In this document: positions 33,207-45,330 of the stretch, piece by piece
Numbering within the stretch: position 1 is the stretch's first letter
Layout of the letters: the number at the start of each line of letters is the position of its first letter
Origin: Lantana camara
Taxonomy: Eukaryota > Streptophyta > Magnoliopsida > Lamiales > Verbenaceae
Length of the DNA stretch: 64,000 nucleotides
Reading direction: 5' to 3'
Assembly (NCBI GenBank): GCA_037501455.1
Contig: CM074857.1
Span: 128,761,501-128,825,500 of the forward strand
Notes under the pieces: generated by a model
The model's database searches: none
What the model was told of the DNA's origin: nothing
The model's input: the letters and a program-made list of their open reading frames with translations, nothing else
Program-made: the position numbers and the translations under genes

Positions 33207-35705
33207 TTAAGATGTACAAGCAGGCCTTCGTGGAGGCAGCTGCTGATGAGGAGTTCTCTGCAGAAATTAAATAAAAAAAAAAAAAAATTAAATGTTAGTA
33301 TTTATCATTTAATTAGCTTTAATTAATGATCATTTTTAAAATAAAACTTACTTTTAATTTTGGTCGTAATGTCTCAATAGCAACAGTCGATTGTTGATCA
33401 ACTCCAGCACCTTGCTGATTAAAACAAGTATTTAACAATTTTAGTTTAATAGTATAAAAGAAATGGAAGTGAATAATAATAATAATAAAATTTATTTCCA
33501 ACACAACAAAAAAACAATCATTTTTAGACAAAATTTTCAGATAGAAAATTATACTTTTTTCGTTGTAAAAATTCAAACCAAAATAGTTTGTTGGAATTTG
33601 AAAATTTTTGTCTGAAAATGACTGTTTTTCTAGTGTAAATACATTAGTTATTTTTTGAATTAAAGTACCTTACAAAGAGCCCAGTCGGCTGAGTCGAAAA
33701 AGGCCCTTTCATGGTCCTGAATTTAATTAGAAAAAGAAAAGGTTAATCTCTTTATGTGCTCATTAATAAAATAAATTAACAATAACAATATAATTAATAA
33801 TAATAATAATATTATTATTATTATTAATTAATATTATTATTATTAAACTTGCCTTTGAGATCAAAGGCTTCTTCTTTGGCACAAGTCCTCCATACTTATG
33901 TTCAATAGGTGCAGTCTGTGACAAAACAAGTTTAATTAGTCAATCAAATAATTAATCACATACTAATTTAGACTAATTATATGTCAAATTCATAAATAAT
34001 GGAACCTAACAACCTAAGTTAGAAATATTAAATTAGGGGATGTATCGTATTAGCTTCAATTTTGTGCCTAACTCAATTTGACTATGTTACTTTTATTAGC
34101 AAGATATTTCTAAATTGGCTCGTTTGAAATAGTAACATTCAATTAATTCATCCAATGTATTTGGTTGGAAAATATTCCAAACATGGGAATCAAGCAATAT
34201 CACTTTTTTGCGATTACTTATATTTGTTAGCAGTTATGATTTACAAACACTTCTAAAAAAATATCATTTTGTCGTGTCATATTGTGTCGAATACTCATAT
34301 TAGATATCATGTCTAACATACATCCTGTGAGAAATTAAATATGTGTCACCGCATCTCTATCGTGTTGTGTCCATATAATCGTGTTCGTATCTGTACGTCA
34401 TAGGTTAACCGATTACAAACACCCTCATCATTCACATTCTTTTAGATCTTAAACGTTTTTTATTAGGCATTTGAAATTCAATACTAATACATATCAAATT
34501 GGTAAATGTAAAATCATCGAGTTCGACTCCGTTACTCAAAATGATCTTAACTATTAATTCCATCAAACGGTTCATTTGAAATAATCAAGATTGTCAAATC
34601 TTCTCAAAATTAATACATAACCATTACCACCGTAAAAAAAAATATGGTAACGTAGTGCGATAACCTTAGTATACTACATATCATTTCCTAGCAAAAGAAA
34701 AACATTTAATCCTAACAAAGTCGAATATACAAACTCATTTCGATTCATTACCAAATCATAAGAAGTAAAAGTCTAATTTTTAGAAATTCATTTATTTATA
34801 AATAAATACACGCAGTTACGGGGATCTACATGTAATTTATCCTATATATTATATTAATATCACACATGATAATTCAAATTTCAGACTAAGTAATTAGGTG
34901 ACAGGCCAACTACCACAATAGTTCTTACCAAATGCTCTTAGTCCGTGCCGACATTTTTAATCACAATTAACAATTAATATCAAAGTATTAATTGTTTAAG
35001 AATTGTGTGGCTAATAATATACATTATATCTATCTTAAAAAATCACGTTATTCATAAAGAGAAATATTGTTCCAACAATCAATTAATGGACCACTAAGGT
35101 AGACCATCTTGCACGTGAATGCTCCCCCAAAATATCCATTTATTTATGCTAATAATTTTAATTCTCATTATTGTAAATGAATTAATTGAGAGATTATTTA
35201 ATTATTTTCTCCACATTAAAAAATATATATATACCAAGAATTAGGGTTCAATCTATTTAGAGTCTTTATAATCTCTTTAATAATGACCACAAAACTTGAC
35301 CATCCTAAACCCCTCATCAATAGAAGAAGCATATAAATATACATATAATTAAATGCAAAATTAATGCATCATAAGTTTACCTCGTGAGTTCCTGTGCGAA
35401 CCTTATTCGATCAGACCAGTATAACGAGGGTGTAAGTGTAATTCTACATTTTTCGGGTGATTTGTGAACATTCTAAGAAGAATGATCGATCAACTAACAA
35501 ACTTAATATATTTGTCTTATGTTTGAGGCTTTTACAAGCCCACAATCTTGATTTTCTTGAAATTGAAAAAGATTGCATTGGTGAAGAAAAGATTTAGCAT
35601 TGGAGAAGAAAACACGATGTGCTATTGCTTGGAATGTAGTTGGGTAAGTACCTCATGATCTTGAGATGAAGCACTGTAATCTTCACTTCTCTTGTAATCC
35701 TCCAT
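33207..35705 (-). CDS. Plant endosulfine (ENSA/ARPP-19 family)
   Basis: Five small coding exons, 35705-35652, 33915-33853, 33716-33669, 33414-33352 and 33257-33207, each a whole number of codons, give 92 residues. The conserved core runs KYGGLVPKKKPLISKDHERA then FFDSADWALCK, the plant form of the FDSGDY motif whose Ser is the Greatwall target in animals and yeast, where phosphorylated endosulfine inhibits PP2A-B55. The C-terminus is basic and Pro-rich (RTPHQQLPPRRPACTS). Intron 1 is about 1.7 kb. The intron after exon 2 has a consensus GC donor (AAG|GCAAGT). The 5' leader region holds a long (GA)n run and likely introns. All exons were found by conservation and splice signals. Confidence 0.9.
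33796..33846. repeat. Palindromic AAT/ATT repeat in an endosulfine intron
   Basis: An (AAT)n run passes into (ATT)n and back, so the stretch can fold on itself. It ends just beside the GC donor of the intron. Confidence 0.7.
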
Positions 35706-35833
35706 GAGACTGCTCCTCTGCACATAAGTACTTAACATCAACAATCATTTTAAGAGATTTAATTCATATTCTTCGTGTTCGTGTCGTGTACGTGCATATA
35801 TATTCACAGACACACACAAGTGTGTGTATCGAG

Positions 35834-35835
<2 letters not shown>

Positions 35836-35876
<41 letters not shown>
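35836..35876. repeat. (GA)n microsatellite
   Basis: About 20 GA units in the 5' leader region of the endosulfine gene; on the transcribed strand it is a CT tract. Confidence 0.95.
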
Positions 35877-35880
<4 letters not shown>

Positions 35881-36119
35881 CAGGGAAAAGACAATAGAGA
35901 AGCAGATGAGCTATGAACTGGCTTATGAAAATGAGGGTTCAAACTCCAAATATATATAAGGCCAAGATTTCCTCAAAAAGGAGAGAGAGAGATGCAAGAA
36001 TCATAAGATACACACACACAAAAACAAAAGAAATTGGGGATAGAAAGAGAGAATCTGATTACCTTGATGTGGAGGATAACTAGAGAAGCAAGCAAAGGGA
36101 AAAGAAACAAATGAAAACA

Positions 36120-37224
36120 AACACACCACAAATATCTAATCTACCTATCTATATATAATATTGAAGGTGGGATTAATGTTAGGAGGATATTCAGCAAAAT
36201 GCTAGTATAGAAATTCGGGGACGAAATATTTTAGCCTGGACTTGGTTCGATCGAATCTAGCTAATTATAAAGATAACTGTAATACATTTGTTATTTTATT
36301 CGTTTCTCTCTAAACTTTCCAGTAAAATACTCTTCCTTTCATTATACTGATTTGATCCAATTAGATTCGGGTTAGAATTATGGATACGAGAGGGAGAGAT
36401 AGTGTGTTCAAAAAGGATGTTAGGGCATCAACATCATTTGGAGCCTTAGCCCAACACACACCGTACAAATTTTTTGCAATTTCAAAATATTTCCTTGTGT
36501 TGTCGTGGCATAAAATTGGAAATCTATATGTCACTAATAAATTTTGCTTTATTTCCACATGAATAAAATTGAAAATATGGTATCTTTTTAAATTGTTGGA
36601 TTGTCTTGCAATTAATATGCATAATCAAGAATTGATTTTTTAATGAGCATCTGATTAATATTTGATAATATATATATAGTATGATCATATTGAATTAATA
36701 GATATTATATGATTGGTTTCTACTCTTGATCAAAATTTCTTTTGAATTTTTTTCTTATATTAATTATATGCCTCGAGAGTAATGTATAATTTAGTTGTAT
36801 TTGATCAAATATGGCTGGAAGTAAACACTCTTTTTTTTAAAATTTTTTTTATGAATAAATAAGATGATTTATCGAGCAATAAAATACAAAGACTTACATC
36901 TCCATCATATTATTAATTGGACAATAATATTATAACCTCAAAATCTATCCCAACGGCAACATCTTAACAAATTGACAAGTTAAAGGTCAATTTTAATTTA
37001 TATATTTGAAATGAAATCAATCAATAAGACCGTTTTGCAATGTGTAGATATATCAACTATGTTAGGTAGATGATGACACAAACATGAGATACTAAAATGC
37101 ACCAATATAAACACGATGATACTTTAATTTCTTCTATATATCTATGTGATAGGTGTCCAATTCGGGGTATATATCATATGTGACGAATTATTATTTTTTT
37201 GTTATCTAAACTAGGATATCCACC
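36120..37224. other. Intergenic DNA
   Basis: AT-rich. Two overlapping open frames of about 60 codons on opposite strands (36361-36562) have no recognisable product. Nothing supported. Confidence 0.4.
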
Positions 37225-37560
37225 ATCGATTATAGTGACTAGTTCCCTCGTTAACTTTTAAGTACCTCATAAAGTGAAACAATTAACCAGAAAATTTAAA
37301 CATGTACCATAATTTCATTAGTATTACACACCACATATACTACAGAAATGTTATTTTGTAATCAACACCGTCATTATTAACATTTTTCCCTCGCAACCCA
37401 AAACAGCCATTCGTTGTTGTTTTTTTCCCCCCAATATATAAACCATGTGCTACAGCAAAATATAATTAGTCGGTTAATGAAAATAAAATAGGTATAACTT
37501 GTATAGGTACATAGAATTCCTAAATAATTAAAGATAAATTAAATAAATTGAAATGGTAAA
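37225..37560. repeat. Dispersed repeat, copy 1
   Basis: Shared with 55305-55660, for example 'atgtaccataatttcatta', 'tttgtaatcaacaccgtca' and 'ttattaacat'. No ends were fixed. It directly precedes a GRAS pseudogene. Confidence 0.65.
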
Positions 37561-37725
37561 AAATGTGTCACTTGTCACACTCCTTGTTAATATTTAAATT
37601 TTGGTGCGTAGTAAAAAAAAATATGTATCACTTGTCACACTCCTTTTTCAACAATTAGAGGCTCATAAGTTAATATACTAATGAAATTTGGGACTTGAAC
37701 AATTTTTGTTTAATATTTTCTGAAG

Positions 37726-38600
37726 ATGTTGAGGAATGTTTTTCATTCTGAGCAACTTTATGGGTGTGATAACATGGAGAATCTAGCAAAGAGAAGTGGT
37801 TTCTATGGTGGTGATGAAGAGTGGGGAGATATCTCAGACATGGACATGGATTATTCATATGTTTGTGGCCAGCCAGGATTGATTCCCATGTCCAAGAATC
37901 ATGAAGTTGCTCAAAAGCTTCACCATTTGTCCGAATTTGGGACTGCAGATCCTCTGTATCCATACATCCCACCTCAAATCTCGTCATCCAACGTTGATTT
38001 CGATCCGATGAAACTCGAGCCCCCCAAAGAACGGTCCGCTCCCGTCTGCAGCATCATTCGAGATTCTGAAGAAGTTCAAAAGCAGGTGATTACGAGGACG
38101 AGCTCACAATTCTTGACCATCCTTATCCGGATTCCACCTGTGCAGCTCCGAGGCTAACTGTAAACGCGTTCAACTAGTACAGAACCTCCTCTCGTGTGCT
38201 GAGCAAGTCGGCCAGAAACAATATGATCGTGCACGAGAACTCTTGCTCGAATGCAACCGGATGAGGGACAGCAGGTATAGACTAGTGTACTATTTCACAT
38301 AAGCTAATTTGCATGAGATGATTGACAGAGAAACAGGACGAGTTACACTGAAAGGATTTGGGAATAAGTTCGAAGATCCTTTACGGGGCTTTGAAGAGCC
38401 CCTCTTGGAGATAAGAAAAGGTGTGCAATGCATAATTTTGATGCAGCCTCTTGCAGCTAGATGTGGGAATCCTGTAGAACATCTCAAGATTAACACGTTG
38501 GGACAAAATCGAGAGAGAGTATCGAGGAGAGGAGTAAGTAGGCCGGTAGGGGCAGACGTTACTCAGAACAATACATTTCGTAAGACGTTTACAATATTTT
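37726..38600 (+). pseudogene. GRAS-family transcription factor pseudogene 1
   Basis: 37726-38090 encodes an N-terminal region (SEFGTADPLYPYIPPQ, DPMKLEPPKERSAP) like RGL1-like GRAS proteins. A different frame at about 38168-38275 gives VQLVQNLLSCAEQVGQ, the start of the GRAS domain (leucine heptad I). Then 38330-38500 gives DRETGRVTLKG, EDPLRGFEEPL and directly IRKGVQCIILMQPLAARCG. The VHIID core and about 60 residues before it are missing, so there are frameshifts and an internal deletion. The C-terminal half is absent. Confidence 0.8.
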
Positions 38601-38754
38601 AAAATTCGATTTTGTTACCTTAGATAAAAAAGAAAATAACATCTCAAGATCAGAGTTCTTGAATGAAATGAAGAGAAAGTGTAGAGGATACAAGTAGGTA
38701 AGTTGTTTGGTAGAGGAGGTCGCCCCCTAAAGGCTGTGCGTTGTGTAAACTCTT

Positions 38755-38960
38755 GGATAATTACATATTTACATTGACATAATTTGGATTTTAGTATAAT
38801 TGCACAAACCTCCCCTGATGTTTAAAATACTACAGAAACTTCCCCTGGGGTTTATAGGTATCAAACTACTTAAATATCAAAGAATTAGTGCAAATTTATC
38901 AATCAAATTGGCCTAAAAAATTTCCTATAAACTCACAAAACAACCAAATTTCCATCAAAC
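38755..38960. repeat. Partial copy of the ATAATTACA TIR family
   Basis: 'ggataattacatatttacat', 'cacaaacctcccctgatgtt' and 'gaaacttcccctggggttt' match the family at 3663-3970; the far end is missing. Confidence 0.5.
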
Positions 38961-39388
38961 TGAACAGAAAAAAGAAAGAGAAATGACCTGCCTCATTCGG
39001 TGACAGGCAATTCGTCTAAACAATTTTATAAATGAAGTTTAGTCAAGCACATGCATGGCATGGACAGCATGAGGAAGAAATTTAAGCCACTAATCATGCC
39101 ATTAAATACACGAATGCATGATCATAATAATGATTGGAATTTAAAGAAAGAAAATAGACGAAGAAGAAAGATTGTAACAAACCAAAAAAGATGATATTCA
39201 GACTTTCGATTCAAAGTTGAAACATATTGAGAGATCGTCCTCAAAAAAGAAAGGAAAAACAAATCGTACTCAAACCAAGATCAAAGTTGAAACTACAATT
39301 AAACCCTAAAATCTCGTTACCAAGATCAAAGTTGAAACTACTTAAACCCTATAATCCAAACGAGATTGCGCTGTGAATGTGAGTCGTC

Positions 39389-39428
39389 GTCTTCTTCTTC
39401 TTCTTCTTCTTCTTCTTCTTCTTCTTCA
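39389..39428. repeat. (CTT)n microsatellite
   Basis: About 13 CTT units, lying just past the stop of the C2H2 gene on the minus strand, so in its 3' UTR as a GAA tract. Confidence 0.9.
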
Positions 39429-39765
39429 TGCGTCGTCGTCTTCCGAATCTTCACCTTCTGAAACCTCTGAAACAGAGCCTTCTTCTTCTGTAGCAGAACA
39501 ATCTCGGGAGCCTTCATCCTCTTCTTTTGTAGCAGAAACATCGCGGGAAGTTGATGCTTCCCCAATATTCTCCTTTTTCTTGTACGTGTGCTCCTTGCGG
39601 ATGTGCGCCTGTTTGTCAGGGTCCGATTTGAAGCCGCATTTCCCGCAATATCTTCTGTAGAACTTTTTGTGGCGGTCCTTGTTATGGGCCTTGATTCCTT
39701 CCATGGAAGTAAACCTCTTGATTTTGGGAAGGTGGAGTAGACATTTGTAAACTTTCTGTTGTTTC

Positions 39766-42700
39766 TGTAAAAATATAATTAACACAACAGAAAAAAAAAA
39801 CTAGATAAAGTCTGCTGGCCCAAGATCGAACAACCAAAGGAGGTGGATGAAAACAACCAAAAGAAGAATAACCTCAAAAATAAAGGAGAATGATTCAAGA
39901 GAAAAGTATTTAGGAAAGAAGCTTTTTATTAGAGGACTTTTACTCTCAAATTGGCTTGTTATAAATGACAAATGCTCATCCCTATTTATACTACTCAAAG
40001 GAGAATTCTAGTAACAAGATATTTTTACACATAGTTCTAGATTTCCTAATAAATTAATTGGAAGATGATTCTAGTTTCCTAAGATTTCCTAATACATAAT
40101 TCTAGATTCTTAAAATAATCCTATAGATAATTCTAGATCATAATATTAGAAACATCTAGTATAGAGATAATTTGGTAGAACTATCTAGAGAGATATTTTG
40201 GTAGAAATATCTAGACAACCAAAATATCTAGGCTTAAATTATTCTAGAAATATAATTAAAAAAATCAACTTTAATTTTAACACTCCCCCTTAAAGTGGTT
40301 TTTTAGATATTAACCCGAGCTTCCCACAAAGGAACTCAAAGGAAGCCTTGGAAGCGACTTATTGAAAATGCCGGCGACGTTATCCTAACTTCGCACTTCC
40401 AGAGCATCGATGGTACCATCAAGAACCTTTTCTCTAATAAAGTGATGCTCGATCTCAGTATGCTTGGTTCTTGCGTGAAATACTGGATTATTTGTGAGTT
40501 TGATAGCACTCTAATTATCTCTAAAAAGTGCAGTTGCTTAGTTATAGGATAATGTAGATCGTCCGCAAGTCTTTGAAGCCAAATGCATTCTTGAGCAGCA
40601 AGAGCAACAACTTTGTACTCTACCTCCGTAGTTGACAAGGAAACTGAATTTTGTTTCTTGCTACACCAAGAAATACTTGTACCTCCACTAAGAAAAACGT
40701 ATCCTGAAGTGGACCTCCGATTATCCAAGTCTCCGCCAAAACCCGCATCCGTGAAACCAACTAGAGAGGCGGTAACTTTCTTCTTGTAAAGTAGGCCCAC
40801 ATCCAGAGTTGAGTTGACATATTTCAAAATCCTTTTTGCAGCTTCTAAGTGAGGCTTTCTTGGTGACTGCATAAACCTGCTAACCAAACCAACTAAAAAG
40901 GCAATATCGGGTCTTGTGATAGTTAAATATAGAAAACTACCGACAAGAGCACGATAAAGTTGCGGATTGGCCAAAAGTGATCCTTCTTCACGCCTTAGCT
41001 TTATGTTGGCCTCTAGTGGAGTTAAACACCTTTTGCTTTGATTCACTCCAAACCGTTCAAGTAACTTCTTGGCATAACTCTCTTGAGAAAGAAATATGCC
41101 GCTCGCCAAGTTTGTCATCTCTAAGCCAAGAAAGTGATGTAGCTCCACCAGCTTTTTGATATCAAATCTGATGGCAAGCTCATCTTTAAGCCTTTCAACT
41201 TCAGTTGCATTATTGCTTGTGATTATCATATCATTCACATACAATAACACAACAAGATGCAAGTTTCCTTGTTTTTTGACAAACAAGCTAGAGTCTGAAT
41301 CCGAAGCATGATAGCCACAAAATTGTAAGTATTGAGAGATTTTACCATACCATGCTCGTGGAGCTTGTTTGAGTCCATAGAGAGCCTTTTTAAGCTTGCA
41401 CACATAAATAGGATGAGAGTTAGAAACATAACCTGGAGGTTGCTCCATGTAGATGTCTTTATCCAGCTCCCCATATAAGAATGCATTCTTTGCATCAAGC
41501 TTCCATAATTTCCAATTATGGGATGCTGCCAACGCTAACACCATGCGGACTGAAATCATCTTGGCTACGGGGCTGAAAGTTTCTTCATAATCTTTTCCAT
41601 ATTTCTAAGAGAAACCTCGAGCCACCAACCACACTTTATATCTTTCGACACTCCCTTCCAATTTTCTTTTGATTTTGTATACCCATTTACAAGAAACGGG
41701 TTGCACATCTTTTGGCTTGGGAACAAGGCTCCAAGTTTGATTTTTCTCTAGTGCCTCCATTTCAGCTTCGATTGTAAGCTCCTATTCTTTGTTTGCTTTT
41801 TCTTCATCAAAGGAACGAGGTTCTTCATCATCAATGGGACCTACAAAGAAGCAAGAATATGTTCTTATAAAATTTTCATCTATGTACCGGGCAGGTTTGA
41901 CAACATTTCTTCGAGGCCTCTCGGATCTAGTTGCATCGGTGGATTCTTCTGGATGTTGCCCCTCAGATTGTTGATTGCTTGAACTCCCCCTTTCACTGTG
42001 TTTCTCAGAAGGATTTTCTGTTACACATAATTCTATAATTTCTGGGCTTGAATTTTTAGCCCCTCTTTGGTTAGTCATCTTCCCTTCGTAATACAGTGAA
42101 ATTTCATCAAAAATAACATCTCTGGAAACAACAAAAAGATGAGTTTTCGGGTCCATACATTTCCAACCTTTCTTCCTTTCATCATACCAGACAAAAATGC
42201 ATTTTCTTGCTTTTGCATCAAGTTTAGTTATTTGGGAATCGGGCACATAGACATAGCAGATTGACCCAAAAACTTTAAGATGTTTAACATTAGGTTTTTC
42301 TCCAAAGATAAGTTCATATGGTGACTTCCTGTTAATTGGAGATAGTGGCATTCTATTAATCACGTAAGCTGCACATTTCATACCTTCCGCCCATAGTGCT
42401 CTGGGCAAATTCTTTGCATGCAACCAACTTTTACAAGCTTTCGTCAAATGTCTAATCTTTCTCTCTCCAACTCCATTTTGTTGCGGTGTCTCGGCACAGA
42501 TGAGCTCTCTCTTGATGCCATTTTTTCTGCAAAATGTTAGGAATTCTTCTGAAGTAAACTCACCCCTGTTATCTGTCCGCAACCGCTTGGTTTTGGAACC
42601 AAACATTCCTTCAACCAGCTTCTTGAACTCCAAAAATTTGTTAAACTCTTCTGATTTGTGCTTAACATAATATAACCATGTAAATCAGCTATAATCATCA

Positions 42701-44894
42701 ATAAAAATCAACATATATGAGTATTCAGAAAATGAGGGAGTTCTTGTCGGGCCCATCAAATCGCTATGGATAAGCTCTAATGGAGCCTTACATCGAGAAG
42801 TGGATTTGTCAAAAGGAAGCCGATGTGTTTTTCCAAATTGACAACCTTCTCCTCCACCAAAACTTGATAAATTAGACAAACCATTTACCAATTTTAATTT
42901 TACCATGCCCTTAATTTATCCATTCTCAAATGTCCAAGTCCAACATGCCATATACGTGCATTGTCATTATTACTCATTTTCTTAATATATGAACCGGAAG
43001 CCCACAAAACTAATATATCATTTACTCTCTTACCGGTGTGGACGACATCAGCCTTGAGCTCCTTAATGTTCCGTAAAAACTTCACATCACGTGGGCCAAA
43101 CAACACAAAATTTTCAGCATCAACAACATTTGCAACTAAGAAAAGATTTTTCTTCATACCTGGAACGTGGAAGACACTCTTAAGTATAATAGAATCTTCT
43201 TGCTTTCCATTTATAACAACAGTGATATCATTCTCCACGGGATGGACTGTGTTGTTGGCCGTCACAATCGCATCATTTCCACTATACTCTTGGAGAGTAG
43301 AAAACTTTGATTGATCTCCCGTCAGATGATGGCCGCAATCGGAATCCACGATCCAATCATTTTCGAAGTTGATGGACGCCAAGGCATCTACAGCTTTTGT
43401 TTCCGCCACGAAACACTTTCTCCAGTCTTCTTCCTCCATGACCTTGTCGGCTACGTTGCTTTCTTGTAATTTTGCTCGGCAAAATCTTTTTATATATCCT
43501 GTTCTCCGACACCGATAATACTTGAATATCTTCTTATCGGAAATAGTGCTTGAAGACTCACCACTAACTCCACGTGAGCTCGAGCTATTTTGGCCTTGTT
43601 GACACGGGGTCGAGCTATTTTGATTTCCTTTACTCTTAAACAAATTTCTTTCTAGCCATAAGAGCACTCCCTTCTTCTTCCTTAATAGAGACACTAGTCA
43701 TTTGTTTTGCTAGTGACTCTTGTGAAGATAGTAAATTCTCAAACTCCTCCAAAGATGGTTGTTGAACCCATCCTTGTATCGACGTAACATAGGGAATGTA
43801 CTCTGGCTTCAATCCTTGAATAATAGTTCTTCTTATTCGAGCTTCCGAAATTGCTTTTTCTGGATTTAAGAAAGAAATTTCCGAACAAAGATTTTTTATC
43901 TTAAGGAAATACTCAGAAATGGAAAGATCACCCTGCGTGGTGTTGGCGAGCTCATTCTCCAAAATTTGAAGTCGTGCTTCATCTTTCTTGTTGAAGAGTC
44001 TATCAAGAGTCCGCCAAATCTCGTGGGCTGATTTACACCTCATGATGTGATCGAATAGGCCGTGAGATATTGACCACTTCAAAACAAACTCCGCATTTGC
44101 GTTCAATTGCTTCCATTTCTTGAGTGCATCGACATTTTTTGGCTTATCCATGGGAGATGTTGTATTATTGCCATTAACAACATCCCACAAATCTTCACCA
44201 ACGAGATAAGACTCCATACAAGTCCTCCACACCCTGTAGTTGGATTGGTTTAGCAATTCGATACCAAGTCCACTACGACCACTTGAATCCATTTTTGAGG
44301 CACCGGCTGATTTTTCCACCAAGGGATCTTGACACACGATACTAGAGCCCTATGGCTCTGATACCATGTAAAAGTATAATTAACACAGCAGAATAAAGTA
44401 GAGAAAGCCTGCTGGCCCAAGATCGAACAACCAAATGAGGTGGATGAAAACAACCAAAAGAAGAATAACCTCAAAAATAAAGGAGAATGATTTAAGAGAA
44501 AAGTATGTAGGAAAGAAGCTTTTTATTAGAGGACTTTTACTCTCAAATTGGCTTGTTACAAATGACAAATGCTCACCCCTATTTATATTACTCAAAGGAG
44601 GATTCTAGTTACTAGATATTTTTACACCTAGTTCTAGATTTCCTAATAAATTAATTGAAAGATGATTCTAGATTTCTAAGATTTCCTAATACATAATTCT
44701 AGATTCTTAAGATAATCCAATAGGTAATTCTAGATCTTAATAATGTATAGATACTATGTAGAAACATCTAGTATAGAGATAATTTGGCAGAACTATCTAG
44801 AGAGATATTTCGGTAGAAATATCTAGACTACCAAAATATCTAGGCTTAGATTATTCTAGAAATATAATCCAAAAAATCATCTTTAATTTTAACA
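39766..44894 (-). mobile_element. Older Ty1/copia element inserted in the C2H2 gene
   Basis: LTRs 39766-40282 (517 bp) and 44367-44894 (528 bp) both begin tgtaaaa and end ttttaaca, and the 5-bp target gtttc is duplicated at 39761-39765 and 44895-44899. A primer site complementary to initiator Met tRNA (TGGTATCAGAGCC on the minus strand) abuts the LTR at 44366, and AAGGGGGAG precedes the 3' LTR at 40283. The LTRs differ at many positions and by indels, so the insertion is clearly older than the copia at 6630. Confidence 0.93.
40336..44292 (-). pseudogene. Decayed copia gag-pol
   Basis: Pieces in several frames: gag from MDSSGRSGLGIELL (44292), knuckle and protease (43694-42900), integrase (42906-42685 and 42633-41782; RTDNRGEF, PQQNGVGERK), and reverse transcriptase/RNase H (41559-40336). 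Key residues are lost: the knuckle reads YYRCRRTGYIKRFC, protease DSDCGHH in place of DSGC, and RT YVND in place of YVDD. Stops and frameshifts separate the pieces. The order and the motifs place it in copia; it resembles Tnt1-like elements. Confidence 0.9.
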
Positions 44895-44931
44895 GTTTCT
44901 CATCCTTTTTCCCTGATTTTCTGGGAGCCAT

Positions 44932-45330
44932 TGAAACATGAATGGAATGGGAAGAACTAAGAAGAGAGGGAAGCAGAGGGATCGCGAGAGAGAGAGAGAG
45001 AAATGGGTGAAGTTTATAAGCGTAAGAGAGACAGCGGGAGAGAAGAGAACAGAGTGAGTGTGAAGTTCTGTAACAGAATTTGATTTCAGAGAGAGAGAGA
45101 AAGAGGAAGGGAGTGGAGAGAGCAGAGCGAATGGGTGGTAACAATGGAAGTTAGGGAATATTAGGATTCACACTTAGGGGATTCTTTCTTGATTCTTATA
45201 GGGCTATTTTATTTGAAAAGAAAATCTCCATATGCCCAAAATAATCGTTTTTTTTTTTTGTTTGTAATTCAGAAATGTAAGTTGGTTATGTAATTCTCTC
45301 ATTTCCGACGTTTCACAATATTATCTTGGT
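44932..45330. other. 5' region of the C2H2 gene
   Basis: Rich in GA/AG runs (44985-45003, 45090-45106). No gene seen. Confidence 0.4.

Larger units (their letters stand above)
39426..44931 (-). pseudogene. Small C2H2-type zinc-finger gene cut by a copia element
   Basis: The ATG at 44931 starts MAPRKSGKKDEK, and the element begins inside codon 13. On the other side the frame continues at 39760 with QQKVYKCLLHLPKI, kept across the 5-bp duplication, to TGA at 39426, in all 123 residues. A finger CGKCGFKSDPDKQAHIRKEH has C-x2-C-x11-H-x4-H spacing; a second, less complete Cys/His set (KCLLHLP... IKAHNKDRH) precedes it. The tail is Ser/Glu-rich and acidic. The basic N-terminus could be a nuclear signal. 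I do not know the family. Since 5129 bp separate codon 13 from the rest, the gene is presumably inactive, unless an internal Met (TSMEGIKAHNK) is used from an LTR promoter. Confidence 0.75.

Noticed and set aside
36361..36562. Two overlapping 60-65 codon open frames
   Set aside because: Opposite-strand overlap in AT-rich DNA, no conservation or promoter signs.
39373..39660. Leu/Ser-rich plus-strand frame like a signal peptide
   Set aside because: The Leu run comes from the CTT repeat and the rest is antisense to the C2H2 gene.
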